Source of the DNA: Bombilactobacillus folatiphilus
GTDB taxonomy: Bacteria; Bacillota; Bacilli; Lactobacillales; Lactobacillaceae
Assembly (NCBI RefSeq): GCF_023380265.1
Contig: NZ_CP093366.1
Location: 1,364,001-1,428,000 of the forward strand
DNA length: 64,000 nucleotides
Direction: 5' to 3'
This document shows positions 8,998 to 17,898 of this stretch, one piece after another. Both the position numbers and the translations under genes were made by a program. Positions within the stretch are counted from its first letter, which is position 1. Every line of letters starts with the position of its first letter. The notes below the pieces were generated by a model. That model was not told the origin of the DNA. It worked only from the letters and a program-made list of their open reading frames with translations, and ran no database searches.

Positions 8998-9028
8998 ATT
9001 GTAGCTCTTCAAGTTAACTTGAACACAA
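8998..9028 (-). promoter_or_regulatory. MerR-type promoter with perfect dyad
   Basis: Minus-strand TTGTGT (9028-9023), a 19-base spacer and TACAAT (9003-8998). The perfect 16-base palindrome TTCAAGTTAACTTGAA (9008-9023) lies in the spacer. Confidence 0.7.
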
Positions 9029-9052
9029 GGAAAATCCTGAATTCCATCATTC

Positions 9053-9091
9053 TAAAAAAATAGACCGCTACGAATTTCGTAACAGTCTATT
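9053..9091 (-). terminator. Terminator of the tRNA-Thr transcript
   Basis: Minus-strand AATAGAC...TACG / CGTA...GTCTATT stem followed by seven T residues. Confidence 0.75.
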
Positions 9092-9100
9092 TATTAATTA

Positions 9101-9173
9101 AGCCATCTATCGGATTTGAACCGATGACCTCCACCTTACCACGGTGGCGCTCTACCTGCTGAGCTAAGATGGC
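9101..9173 (-). tRNA. tRNA-Thr (anticodon GGU)
   Basis: A full cloverleaf can be folded: acceptor GCCATCT/AGATGGC, D-arm GCTC/GAGC, anticodon stem CCACC/GGTGG with loop GTGGTAA (anticodon GGT), and T-arm ATCGG/CCGAT around TTCGAAT. The CCA end is not encoded. Confidence 0.95.
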
Positions 9174-9235
9174 AATTGAGCACCTATATATATTAGCAAA
9201 ATAATTCTTGTTTGCCAAGCCCAATTTATTATCTC

Positions 9236-9751
9236 TTAAAATGCTTCGATAATTTCCAAAATACCCGCCATAAAGAAATAAACAGCGGCAAAAACCACAA
9301 TCAATACAGTGGCCATCATAGGTTCAAATAACAAAATAATGCCCGCAATAATACTCAAAACAGCCAAGATAATCACCAACCAATGATAACTTTTGCCAGC
9401 CAGATGATACAATGGCGCAATGCTCAACTCAGCAATCCCGTCAATAATGAACCAAAATGCAAAAATGTAGATTAATGTTGGCACTGCCACACGCAGATTG
9501 AATAAGAAGACAAAACCCAAAATAAGATCCACAATCGCCGAAAAAATCAGCCAGCCGGTTCGCTTGTTTAACCGTTTATGAAGCTGATAACTCAACCATA
9601 GTTGATAAATTCCGCGCAACAATGCAAAAATACCGATAATCACCACAATCGACAACAAACCCGTTAATGGGTGGCTCATAATCAAATATCCGACATACAG
9701 AGAAAAAATCCCAATTATTAAACTTAAAAAATCAAAGCGACCTGTTCGCAT
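9236..9751 (-). CDS. HdeD/DUF308-family membrane protein
   Basis: A 171-residue protein with six hydrophobic segments in three pairs (SLIIGIFSLYVGYLI, SIVVIIGIFALLRGIYQLW, then DLILGFVFLF and later pairs), the HdeD/DUF308 layout. The family is linked to acid resistance in enterobacteria; no function is established in lactobacilli. The start is the ATG at 9751 after GAGGAG. A GTG further upstream would overlap the promoter of the divergent metalloregulator gene and is unlikely. Confidence 0.7.
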   Translation of the reverse strand: MRTGRFDFLSLIIGIFSLYVGYLIMSHPLTGLLSIVVIIGIFALLRGIYQLWLSYQLHKRLNKRTGWLIFSAIVDLILGFVFLFNLRVAVPTLIYIFAFWFIIDGIAELSIAPLYHLAGKSYHWLVIILAVLSIIAGIILLFEPMMATVLIVVFAAVYFFMAGILEIIEAF

Positions 9752-9787
9752 TCCACCAAACTCCTCATTTATACTTACAAAATTAAA

Positions 9788-9816
9788 TTGCACGTTATTC
9801 TGAAACACTTTATACT
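9788..9816 (+). promoter_or_regulatory. Promoter of the DtxR-family gene
   Basis: TTGCAC (9788-9793), 17-base spacer, TATACT (9811-9816). Confidence 0.65.
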
Positions 9817-9852
9817 AAAATGGTATCTTAAATCGGAAGGGGTCGCAAGCAT

Positions 9853-10503
9853 TTGTCACCGAGCCAAGAAAACTATCTTAAAAACATCTTTGAATTACAA
9901 CAAAGTGCCCAAAAAGTAACCAATAAAAAATTGGCCAACATGATGCAGGTTAGCGCTCCTTCGGTGACCGAAATGTTGTTAACTCTGAGCCAGAATGGTT
10001 ATATTGAGCATACACCGTATAATTCCATTGAACTAACGGATACTGGGCAACAACTGGCTGAAAAATTGGTTCAGAAGCATCGACTTTGGGAGGTTTTTTT
10101 AGCAAACAAATTACATTATGCTATCACTGATGTCCACCCCGAAGCCGACGCTTTAGAACATTCGACTGATGAACGATTGGTTCAAGCTTTAAATCATTAT
10201 CTGGATTATCCGCAAAAATGCCCGCATGGCGGCATCATTCCCGGCAATGGTCAAGGTGAAAGCGATGATGACGATTTGATTTTGGCCGAAACTATTCCAC
10301 CAATGCAGGTCAAAATTGTCCGCATCTTAGATAACCATGAATTTTTAGCCTATTTTAGCGGCTTAGGTTTAGAATTGAACCAAATTGTCACTGTCAAAAA
10401 ACGTTCTAGCTTTGATAACTCGGTTTTGGTAGAAACCAAAGAGCACAAACATATCTCGCTGAGCCATGAGGCCGCCACTTATATTTTTGTAGAACAATGT
10501 TAA
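9853..10503 (+). CDS. DtxR/MntR-family metal-dependent repressor
   Basis: A 216-residue metalloregulator, full length for the three-domain type. The winged helix covers about residues 1-65 (VTNKKLANMMQVSAPSVTEML). The metal-binding and dimerisation domain follows (EALEHSTDE-like helix, then CPHG), supplying Glu, His and Cys ligands. A FeoA/SH3-like domain occupies about 150-215. Translation starts at TTG behind GGAAGGGG. Such proteins repress Mn or Fe uptake; no transporter gene lies next to it, so it acts at a distance. Confidence 0.8.
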   Translation: MSPSQENYLKNIFELQQSAQKVTNKKLANMMQVSAPSVTEMLLTLSQNGYIEHTPYNSIELTDTGQQLAEKLVQKHRLWEVFLANKLHYAITDVHPEADALEHSTDERLVQALNHYLDYPQKCPHGGIIPGNGQGESDDDDLILAETIPPMQVKIVRILDNHEFLAYFSGLGLELNQIVTVKKRSSFDNSVLVETKEHKHISLSHEAATYIFVEQC

Positions 10504-10536
10504 AAGACCTCGCCAGATTGTGGCAAGGTCTTTTTT
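10504..10536. terminator. Bidirectional terminator
   Basis: AAGACCT-GCCA / TGGC-AGGTCTT stem with T-run, between the converging regulator and DUF975 genes. Confidence 0.8.
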
Positions 10537-11281
10537 ACTTCTGATAACGAGCTTTCATTTGTAAATTCAAAATATCTTGATAAAACGCCGCGTAACAAGC
10601 AGCTTTATACGGCGCCACATACAGATTCGTTAATCCTAAAGTCAATAAATTCAATAAATCCCAACCTAAAAAACTCAGATCCAGCATGAACAAACGGAAT
10701 TTATGACCATGCATCATTTTCCAACTATACCACAAAGTCTTAAAAGTTTGCTTCCACGTAACTTTTTGACTTTGCGTCAAATCCATCAAAATCAAATAGG
10801 TTAACCGCAATCCGTAACTAAAGTACAGACCGAATAACCAAAATAATTGCAATCCCAATTCAAACACCAAGTAATAACTCAGCCATAAGACAATGACGCG
10901 CAAAAAATACGGTCGTGAAAAAACTTGTAAACTAGCGCTAATCTGAGCTTGCTGCGGTTTGACGCGTCCTCGCAATTCGTCTAACAAACAAAAACTCACG
11001 CCAATGCTGACCAAAGCATACGCCAATTGTCCTTCCAAACTATACCAAAAAATTTGTGGACTATTAGCCAACGATTTTTGAATCCAAGTATACAGTTGTT
11101 CATAATTCAGATTAGCCGGCATTTGATTCAACAAGTTCGTCGCCATTTGCATAATAAAATAAAGTAAAAACATCAAGACTAAGGTGGGAATCAAACCCAT
11201 CACCCACCAATTTCTGGGATTTCGTCCTAAGGTCTGGCGAGCTTGCTTTTTTAATTCATAAATTGTTTTTGGAAATTGCAA
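10535..11281 (-). CDS. DUF975-family membrane protein
   Basis: A 248-residue protein with an N-terminal ELKKQARQTLGRNPRNWW segment and five or six hydrophobic helices, the DUF975 pattern found across lactobacilli and streptococci. The function of the family is unknown. It begins 27 bases after tyrS stops and is the last gene of a same-strand run that starts with the aminotransferase at 16171. Confidence 0.65.
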   Translation of the reverse strand: MQFPKTIYELKKQARQTLGRNPRNWWVMGLIPTLVLMFLLYFIMQMATNLLNQMPANLNYEQLYTWIQKSLANSPQIFWYSLEGQLAYALVSIGVSFCLLDELRGRVKPQQAQISASLQVFSRPYFLRVIVLWLSYYLVFELGLQLFWLFGLYFSYGLRLTYLILMDLTQSQKVTWKQTFKTLWYSWKMMHGHKFRLFMLDLSFLGWDLLNLLTLGLTNLYVAPYKAACYAAFYQDILNLQMKARYQK

Positions 11282-11308
11282 TCTCTTTTCTACCCGATCT
11301 TTCTTTGA

Positions 11309-12571
11309 CTAATGTTGTACACGCACTAAAGTATACTTCTTCTTACCTTTGCGAATAATCACAAACCGACCATCAAACGCCTGTGTAGGATCTAATTGGT
11401 AGGCCACATCTTGTTGACGTTGACCATTAACATAAATTGCCCCATTTTGAATATCTTCACGTGCTTGTCGTCTTGACGGCTCAATTTCGGTTTGATCCAC
11501 TAAAAATCCAACTAAATCACACGAACCACCTGCATAATCCACAGAAGGTACCGAACTGAAGCCTTGTTCAATTTCTTCAGTGGTCAAACTTAACACATCG
11601 CCCGAAAATAATGCCGCCGAGATTCGTTCCGCTTCATCCACAGCCGCTTGCCCGTGTACAAACTTGGTGACTTCTTGAGCTAAAACTTTTTGTGCGGTCC
11701 GTTGTTCCGGTTCAGTTGCCACTTGCTGGGCTAATTGCTCAATTTGTTCTTGATCCAAGAAAGTGAAGTACTTCAAGTATTTAACCACATCACGATCATC
11801 GGTGTTGAACCAGAATTGATAAAATTCGTACGGACTAGTCTTCTTGGGATCTAGCCAAATCGCGCCACCTTCAGTTTTACCAAACTTCGTGCCATCGGCT
11901 TTTAACAACAATGGCACGGTTAAACCGAATGCTTTCGTCTCATTACCTTCAATCCGGTGAATCAAATCAATGCCCGCCGTAATATTGCCCCACTGGTCGC
12001 CACCACCAATTTGGAGTTGAACATCATGTTCACGATATAAGGTCAAAAAATCGACTGCCTGTAAAATCTGATAAGTAAATTCCGTGTAAGAAATCCCCAC
12101 TTGTAGTCTAGAAGCGACAATCTCTTTGTTCAGCATTGTATTCACGTTGAAAACTTTACCGTAATCACGCAAAAAACTTAACAAATCAATTTTGGATAAC
12201 CAATCATAGTTATTCACAATCTCAAAGTTTTCTGTGCCAAACAAATTAACCATCTGTGCCGTTAACGCAGTTTGATTCTTTTCCACTTGATCCATCGTTT
12301 GAAGCACCCGCTCCGCCTTTTTCCCAGACGGATCGCCAATTGCACCTGTGGCTCCTCCAATCACAATCACCGGTTTATGGCCCAACAGTTGAAACCGTTT
12401 CAGAATCATAAACGTGACTAAATGACCAACATGCAGAGAATCACCCGTTGGATCAACACCACAATATAGAGCAATCTGATGATCCTGAACATATTCTTTG
12501 AGTCCTTGTTCATCGGTCTGTTGATTAATAGCGCCACGCCAGGCTAATTCATCAATAATATTCCGTTTCAT
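11309..12571 (-). CDS. tyrS: Tyrosyl-tRNA synthetase
   Basis: Charges tRNA-Tyr; 420 residues, the usual bacterial TyrRS length. The class I signature is HVGH in YCGVDPTGDSLHVGHL, and the second motif is the TyrRS form KFGKT. A C-terminal S4 domain (about 350-415) ends NGAIYVNGQRQQDVAY. It lies 21 bases behind a glycosyltransferase gene. No T-box leader (no AGGGTGG element) is present in that gap, unusual for tyrS in Firmicutes, so it must rely on the upstream operon promoter or an internal one. Confidence 0.97.
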   Translation of the reverse strand: MKRNIIDELAWRGAINQQTDEQGLKEYVQDHQIALYCGVDPTGDSLHVGHLVTFMILKRFQLLGHKPVIVIGGATGAIGDPSGKKAERVLQTMDQVEKNQTALTAQMVNLFGTENFEIVNNYDWLSKIDLLSFLRDYGKVFNVNTMLNKEIVASRLQVGISYTEFTYQILQAVDFLTLYREHDVQLQIGGGDQWGNITAGIDLIHRIEGNETKAFGLTVPLLLKADGTKFGKTEGGAIWLDPKKTSPYEFYQFWFNTDDRDVVKYLKYFTFLDQEQIEQLAQQVATEPEQRTAQKVLAQEVTKFVHGQAAVDEAERISAALFSGDVLSLTTEEIEQGFSSVPSVDYAGGSCDLVGFLVDQTEIEPSRRQAREDIQNGAIYVNGQRQQDVAYQLDPTQAFDGRFVIIRKGKKKYTLVRVQH

Positions 12572-12592
12572 AAGCTCGCTCCTCCAAAAAAG

Positions 12593-13549
12593 TTATTTTT
12601 TCTTCCTATTATACAGATTTTTCTCAATTGTGAAACGGGGACGTTGCTTTACTTCACTAAAAATTTTGCCTACATATTCACCAATCACACTAATGCAAAT
12701 TAATTGTACGCCACCTAAGGCCCAAATCGAAATCATCAATGACGACCAGCCAGTCACTACTTCGCCACGAATTTTTTGGACGATTGTATATAATAATAAT
12801 AAAAAGGCCACCAACACAATCGAAAAGCCCAAGCCCATAATTAACTTAATCGGTGCAATCGAAAATGAGGTAATGCCATCCATAGCTAGGCGTAACATCT
12901 TGCGCAATGGATATTTGGATTCACCGGCGGCTCGCTCTTGGCGCTGAAAATAGACTTTGGCGCTGGAAAAGCCCACTAACGGTACTAATCCTCGCAAAAA
13001 CAAGTTACGTTCGGGATAAGATAATAACACCTGCACAGCTTGTTGGCTCATTAATCGAAAATCGGCTGCATCAGGAATCATTTTGACCCCCAGCCAATTC
13101 ATCAATTTATAAAACAGTTCAGCTGTCCCCCGTTTAAAGCGACTGTCTGTCGCCCGATTATTGCGGACCGCATAGACAATTTGCGCACCTTCCGCAAATT
13201 TTTGAACCATTTCCAGAATCACTTGCGGATCATCTTGCAAATCTGCATCAATAGAAACCACCAATTGCGCATCTTGTGTCGCACTCAAACCGGCCAACAA
13301 CGCACCTTGATGCCCAAAATTGCGACTCAATTTAATCCCTGAAACATTGGGATCTTGAGCACTAGCCTGCTCAATCAATGACCAAGTTTGATCAACACTG
13401 CCATCGTCAACGAACACCAATTGACTATCCGAACTAACCTGACATTGATCGATCAATGTCAACAAAACCTGTTTGAGCACCGGCAAAGATTGAGGCAAAA
13501 CTTCTTGTTCATTGTAACAAGGCACCACAATACTTAGTTTGTTAGCCAT
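12593..13549 (-). CDS. Family 2 glycosyltransferase with membrane anchor (GtrB/DPM1-like)
   Basis: A 318-residue polyprenyl-phosphate glycosyltransferase. The GT-A fold begins SIVVPCYNEQEVLP and has VFVDDGSVD and the metal-binding DADLQDDP. Two membrane helices follow at about 228-300. Start is the ATG at 13549 with AAGGAG upstream; a TTG one codon earlier is possible. It overlaps the upstream membrane-protein gene by a few bases. Together they look like a system that loads a sugar on a lipid carrier and transfers it outside the membrane, for example onto teichoic acid. Confidence 0.85.
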   Translation of the reverse strand: MANKLSIVVPCYNEQEVLPQSLPVLKQVLLTLIDQCQVSSDSQLVFVDDGSVDQTWSLIEQASAQDPNVSGIKLSRNFGHQGALLAGLSATQDAQLVVSIDADLQDDPQVILEMVQKFAEGAQIVYAVRNNRATDSRFKRGTAELFYKLMNWLGVKMIPDAADFRLMSQQAVQVLLSYPERNLFLRGLVPLVGFSSAKVYFQRQERAAGESKYPLRKMLRLAMDGITSFSIAPIKLIMGLGFSIVLVAFLLLLYTIVQKIRGEVVTGWSSLMISIWALGGVQLICISVIGEYVGKIFSEVKQRPRFTIEKNLYNRKKK

Positions 13550-14990
13550 CAACTTTTTGCTCCTTTATCGTCAATCCCTTTAGCAAGCCCGTAGCCGCAA
13601 TCATTGCCAAAATTGGAATAAATTCGATACGATAGCGACCTTGCACCTCAATCAACAATTGCGCGCACGCATATGCAAACAAGGGCAAAACCAATAATCC
13701 AAAATTCCTCGACCAGTGTCGTCGCAATAAGACAATTGCCCCACAAAAGACGGCACCAATTTCAATCACCGTAACTCCATAAGCTAGACTCGTTAGGCGA
13801 TCAACTTGTTTAGGCGAATGATTGCGTTCAAACAATGAAAATGAAATCGTATTGGAGGGATTCGACCACAAAACAAAGAATTTTTTGACAAATAATTTGA
13901 GCCACAAATGATTTTGATTCAAATCTTGAATATGCTCTTGGGTCACCCGCTGTTCTTTTTTGAGCATCGTTTGCCGACGATCATGCAAATTAAATTTTTG
14001 ACGTACCGCGTTATCATAAGCTCCCGCGCTAGGGTAATTCAGACCCATCACAAATTTCCATTCACTGTCGCGATTACTCAAACCGTATTCATTGAGACCT
14101 GACAACTTGACCGCGCTCGACAAACTCACTAAAACCAACCAGTAGACCACAATTAACCCCGCCAAATGTCCTAAAGCTTTGCGCCAGTCAGGCTGTTGCC
14201 AACAACGAAAGACGAGCCAAAAAACGACAATGCCTGCTAAAAAGACAACACCCAACGGACGCAACACGTTGCCCAAAGCCAACGTAATGCCCGCTGCTAG
14301 CCAGCTAAACGGTCGTTCGTCAATAATCAAAATGAATGTCAATAAAAATAAAATCAATGCTAAATATTGACTGGTCACCCGGTTATTTAACGCCGACCAT
14401 TCCAAATTAATGCCCACTAAAAATAAACTGAGACGACTCAGCTGAACTTTGTGAAAAACTTTTTGTGCTAAGACATATGTTAATCCCAGTACCACCAACT
14501 GTTGCCCAACTGTCAACAATTGAAACAGCCGCAGATTGGCTCCAAATAATTTCAAAAAACCAATTACATAGACTAAAAAGCCCGTCTGATAAGCCCATTT
14601 TGAAAAATAACTGTTATCCGTATGATAAATCGGCTGTCCGGCTACCGCCTGTTGCCCGATTTTCCAAAATTTCTTATAATCGCTCAATTGTTTGGTGGGC
14701 GTTTGATACAACCATAAGCAAAATAATATGGCAAAGATTCCTAATAAGCCAAGCACAATCCAGCGATTCATGCGCGGATTATCAGGAAATTTGATGAGCA
14801 GCCAACTAATTCCCAAAATCAAGACCGCTAAACAAAACCAGCTAGCGGGTAACAACCAACGATCCAAACCAATTTGAACTCGCCATAAGTGCCAGCTAGC
14901 TAAAAGAGCTCCAATGAACATCAAGGACGCAAACAGTACCAACGCCCCTTTTAAAATTTTAATAAAAAAAACTTGAATCTTATTTCTCAT
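13542..14990 (-). CDS. Polytopic membrane protein, probable GT-C glycosyltransferase
   Basis: 482 residues with ten or more membrane helices and one extracellular-size loop rich in Tyr and Lys (KKFWKIGQQAVAGQPIYHTD). The second conserved-looking patch is GNVLRPLGVVF. This is the architecture of GT39/GT87-type enzymes, which take sugar from a polyprenyl carrier. It starts six bases after the aminotransferase ends and overlaps the GT2 gene. I cannot name acceptor or sugar. Confidence 0.6.
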   Translation of the reverse strand: MRNKIQVFFIKILKGALVLFASLMFIGALLASWHLWRVQIGLDRWLLPASWFCLAVLILGISWLLIKFPDNPRMNRWIVLGLLGIFAILFCLWLYQTPTKQLSDYKKFWKIGQQAVAGQPIYHTDNSYFSKWAYQTGFLVYVIGFLKLFGANLRLFQLLTVGQQLVVLGLTYVLAQKVFHKVQLSRLSLFLVGINLEWSALNNRVTSQYLALILFLLTFILIIDERPFSWLAAGITLALGNVLRPLGVVFLAGIVVFWLVFRCWQQPDWRKALGHLAGLIVVYWLVLVSLSSAVKLSGLNEYGLSNRDSEWKFVMGLNYPSAGAYDNAVRQKFNLHDRRQTMLKKEQRVTQEHIQDLNQNHLWLKLFVKKFFVLWSNPSNTISFSLFERNHSPKQVDRLTSLAYGVTVIEIGAVFCGAIVLLRRHWSRNFGLLVLPLFAYACAQLLIEVQGRYRIEFIPILAMIAATGLLKGLTIKEQKVDG

Positions 14991-14995
14991 GCACT

Positions 14996-16171
14996 CTAAT
15001 TTACTCCTACTTTTTGCAGGTAATCGGCTAATTTTGTCACTGCCAACTTAATTTTTTCCATGCTGGCAGCGTAACTAATCCGCAAATAGCCACTGCCACC
15101 TAAGCCAAAAAAACTGCCGGGCAACAACGCTAATTGTTCTTGTTCTAACAATTCATTGGCCACCACCACATCATCTTGGTTAACCTGCGCTGGTAATTTC
15201 ATGAACATATAAAAGGCTCCCTGTGGTCTAGAGGTCGTAATTCCCAATTCTTCCAGTTGTTGCTGCAAATAATCGCGCCGTCTTTGATATTCAGCTTTCA
15301 TCGCTTGCGGATCATCTTGTCCCTTGGTCAAAGCATCGATCGCCGCATCTTGCATGGCTTCTGGCAACGAGGTCGTCACTAATTCATGCACATGTAATAA
15401 ATGTTGCATGACATTTTGGGGACCACAAACATAGCCGACACGCCACCCCGTCATCGCATGGGATTTGGACAAACCGTTCATCAAAATTGTCTGTTCTGGC
15501 AATAATTCTGCAAAACTGACGTGTTGACCCGCAAATGATAATTCACTGTAAATTTCATCACTTAACACAAAGATCTCAAATTGTTTCAAAACTTGGGCTA
15601 AAGCGGTTAATTCTTGGCGATTATACGTAACACCCGTGGGATTATTCGGATAATTTAAAATAATTGCTTTCGTCTTAGGATGCTGCTGGAGCAACTTTTG
15701 TAAAGCCGCTGGATCCACCCGAAAATCTGTTTGTGATGTATTTAAATAAACCGGTGTCGCTTGATTCAACAAAATATCTGGCTCATAGATAGTGAAGCAA
15801 GGCGTCGGCAAAATCACCTCGTCACCCGGATTCAAAATGGCCGTCAAAGTGGTAAAAACACTTTCCGTGACGCCAATCGTCGTCACAATTTGGGTTTGGG
15901 GATCATAATGTAAATTATATTTCTTGTTCAAAAAAGCCGCAATTGCTTGTGTTAGTTCCGGTTTACCTTCTGGAATCGTATAGTGCATACCTTCATGCAA
16001 AATTGCCTGACTTGTTGCATTGCGAATATGTTCCGGCGTCAAAAAATCCGGCTCACCCACGGTCATATTGATCACACCAGGTGTTTGATTAGCTCTAGCG
16101 TTAAATAAAAAAATATCTTGCGGTTTTAACTTCAAAGCATTGGTGTTCATCTTAGTTTCTAAATCACTCAT
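14996..16171 (-). CDS. Class I PLP aminotransferase (PatA/AraT-like)
   Basis: A 391-residue fold-type I aminotransferase. Seen are NMTVGEPDFLTPEH at the N-terminus, NYPNNPTGVTY (PLP-contacting Asn), LSDEIYSEL (Asp), LSKSHAMTGWRVGY with the PLP lysine, and a C-terminal RISYAAS arginine. It is a clear paralogue of the aminotransferase at 58832. Lactobacillus relatives are annotated as aromatic or as N-acetyl-diaminopimelate aminotransferases. With membrane glycosyltransferase and tyrS genes following within a few bases, the operon context does not decide between these. A promoter with TATAAT is visible in the 87-base upstream gap. Confidence 0.82.
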   Translation of the reverse strand: MSDLETKMNTNALKLKPQDIFLFNARANQTPGVINMTVGEPDFLTPEHIRNATSQAILHEGMHYTIPEGKPELTQAIAAFLNKKYNLHYDPQTQIVTTIGVTESVFTTLTAILNPGDEVILPTPCFTIYEPDILLNQATPVYLNTSQTDFRVDPAALQKLLQQHPKTKAIILNYPNNPTGVTYNRQELTALAQVLKQFEIFVLSDEIYSELSFAGQHVSFAELLPEQTILMNGLSKSHAMTGWRVGYVCGPQNVMQHLLHVHELVTTSLPEAMQDAAIDALTKGQDDPQAMKAEYQRRRDYLQQQLEELGITTSRPQGAFYMFMKLPAQVNQDDVVVANELLEQEQLALLPGSFFGLGGSGYLRISYAASMEKIKLAVTKLADYLQKVGVN

Positions 16172-16258
16172 CTTGTCTGCGTCCTTTCAGTTAATCCCAA
16201 TTTATCTGTACTGTAAGCCTCTATTATACAGCTAAACTAAAGATCAAGACAATCACAA

Positions 16259-17050
16259 TCAAGATAGCGTTTGTAAAAAGTTAAAGACCCATTGATTGAA
16301 TAAATCTGGTTCTTCCAAATGCGGCAAGTGCCCCGAATTTTCAAAAATGTGTGCGGTACTCGTTGGCGCTTTGGCCTGACAAAAATCTAAGTAACCGGGC
16401 TGCCAAATAGGCGAATGCAAACTGCCTAAAAATAGCTGCGGCACTGGACTAGTGCTTACTACATCCCGCCAATCCTGCAGCAAATGATCCGTCAATAACG
16501 GCGCATTCAATGCATGACTAAAGGGGTGTGCTTGGCGCTGTTTTTTCAAAGATTGCCACACCTCAGTATTCACTTGGCCCCAAGTCATTTTGGTTAGCGC
16601 AATCTGTTTTTGCTGCTGGCGTACATTTTCCCAGGTCAAATCCAGCGCTCCGTAAGGCCAATTAACATTATTGAGCGTCAAAGGTGACTCATCAACATCC
16701 ACCATCGCCGCCAAACGTTGATAACCAAACAACGATTCATATGCCCAACAAACTCCCGCTCCCATGGAATGCCCAATCAAAACTGTTTGCCGCAAGTCTA
16801 AAGTGGCAATTAATTGCGCACAATCCACAGCTAAACGGGCGATTCGCAAGTTTTTCTTGGTTCGAAAAGATTGCCCATGATTACGATGATCCATTGTCAC
16901 AACTTGATAACCTCGTTCCACAAAAAAAGGCACCTGTTGTTGCCACTCTAATTGACTACCGGAGTAGCCAGCTAGAAATAACAACGGTTGCCCGTTTCCT
17001 TGCACATGATAACTTAATTGCACCCCATCATTCGTGGTTAATTGCATCAT
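16259..17050 (-). CDS. Alpha/beta hydrolase coupled to the citrate lyase operon
   Basis: 263 residues with the canonical fold: oxyanion region LLFLAGYSGS, nucleophile elbow GHSMGA, an acidic residue after the beta-7 region and the catalytic His in ENSGHLPHLEEP. Start is set at the ATG at 17050, five bases after GGGGAG; it overlaps the citG stop as ATGA, so the two are translationally coupled. Hydrolases are not part of the usual citrate lyase set. Acyl-CoA, ester or lactone substrates are possible, and the sequence does not say which. Confidence 0.75.
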   Translation of the reverse strand: MMQLTTNDGVQLSYHVQGNGQPLLFLAGYSGSQLEWQQQVPFFVERGYQVVTMDHRNHGQSFRTKKNLRIARLAVDCAQLIATLDLRQTVLIGHSMGAGVCWAYESLFGYQRLAAMVDVDESPLTLNNVNWPYGALDLTWENVRQQQKQIALTKMTWGQVNTEVWQSLKKQRQAHPFSHALNAPLLTDHLLQDWRDVVSTSPVPQLFLGSLHSPIWQPGYLDFCQAKAPTSTAHIFENSGHLPHLEEPDLFNQWVFNFLQTLS

Positions 17051-17898
17051 AAACTCCCCTCTAATAACGCAAAGTAAATTGTCAAAATTAATAAATCCGC
17101 ACAACCGCCTAAACTCAAATTACGCTGAATAAAGCTTTGATTCAAGTCAGTTAAAAAATCTTGGCCCGCTGAACTCCTTGCTCCACCTAATGCAAAAAAG
17201 TGTTCCACTTGTTGTTTGATCCATGGCAAAACCGCAACTGATTGCGCCCGCTTGATCAAATTGGAATCAGCCGTTTGCGCCGCTAGAAACATCAATGTGT
17301 TTAACAAACGTTGCTGTCGGTAACCGGTTTGTCGGCGTAAAAAAGGTAGCGAACCTTGCACCACACTCGGAAAACCCGCTTCGGCTTCCCCACGCACACC
17401 AGTCATTCCATATTGCCGATATTGTTTTTGCCCTGCTGTCAAAGTTTGTGAAAAATCGGTCGTCTGCTCATTAAAATCATGTTTGGTCAAACCTTTCAAC
17501 ATATTTCGAACCACTTGTTGAACACCCAAAACGGAAAAGTCGTGTTGCTGACAATAATATGCGGTGGCGCCGACAGCAATCCCTAAGGAAAAAATCGCCC
17601 CCTTATGCGTATTAACTTGGTTAGTCGCCAAAAACATAGTCTGTTCAGCATCTTGCCCCAATTGACGTAATTGCTGAAACAATTCCCACAAATCAGTGCC
17701 TGCAAAAGTCTGCCCAGCTTGTCCGGCTGCTTGAAAATATGGTAATAACGAAACTGCACTATTCATAAATGTGAAAATATCCATATCTTGATGTGATCCA
17801 GAGTCTACCGGGTCCACTAGGCCCGGCTTTGGCCAAACGATCACTTCGTACAACAAAGCCGTTTGCGCGGTTTGGGCAAGTTTTTGCGCCGCGATCAA
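17047..17898 (-). CDS. citG: Triphosphoribosyl-dephospho-CoA synthase
   Basis: Makes the precursor of the citrate lyase prosthetic group from ATP and dephospho-CoA. The 283-residue protein has family patches LLYEVIVWPKPGLVDPVDSG near the N-terminus, NTHKGAIFSLG in the middle (nucleotide-binding region) and YGMTGVRGEAEAGFPSV. It overlaps citX by 4 bases and the hydrolase gene by 4 bases, forming the distal end of the operon beyond the internal terminator. Confidence 0.93.
   Translation of the reverse strand: MIAAQKLAQTAQTALLYEVIVWPKPGLVDPVDSGSHQDMDIFTFMNSAVSLLPYFQAAGQAGQTFAGTDLWELFQQLRQLGQDAEQTMFLATNQVNTHKGAIFSLGIAVGATAYYCQQHDFSVLGVQQVVRNMLKGLTKHDFNEQTTDFSQTLTAGQKQYRQYGMTGVRGEAEAGFPSVVQGSLPFLRRQTGYRQQRLLNTLMFLAAQTADSNLIKRAQSVAVLPWIKQQVEHFFALGGARSSAGQDFLTDLNQSFIQRNLSLGGCADLLILTIYFALLEGSL

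Noticed and set aside
16172..16258. T-box or leader peptide before the first aminotransferase
   Set aside because: Only 87 bases, no AGGGTGG, no terminator and no leader ORF with a ribosome site.
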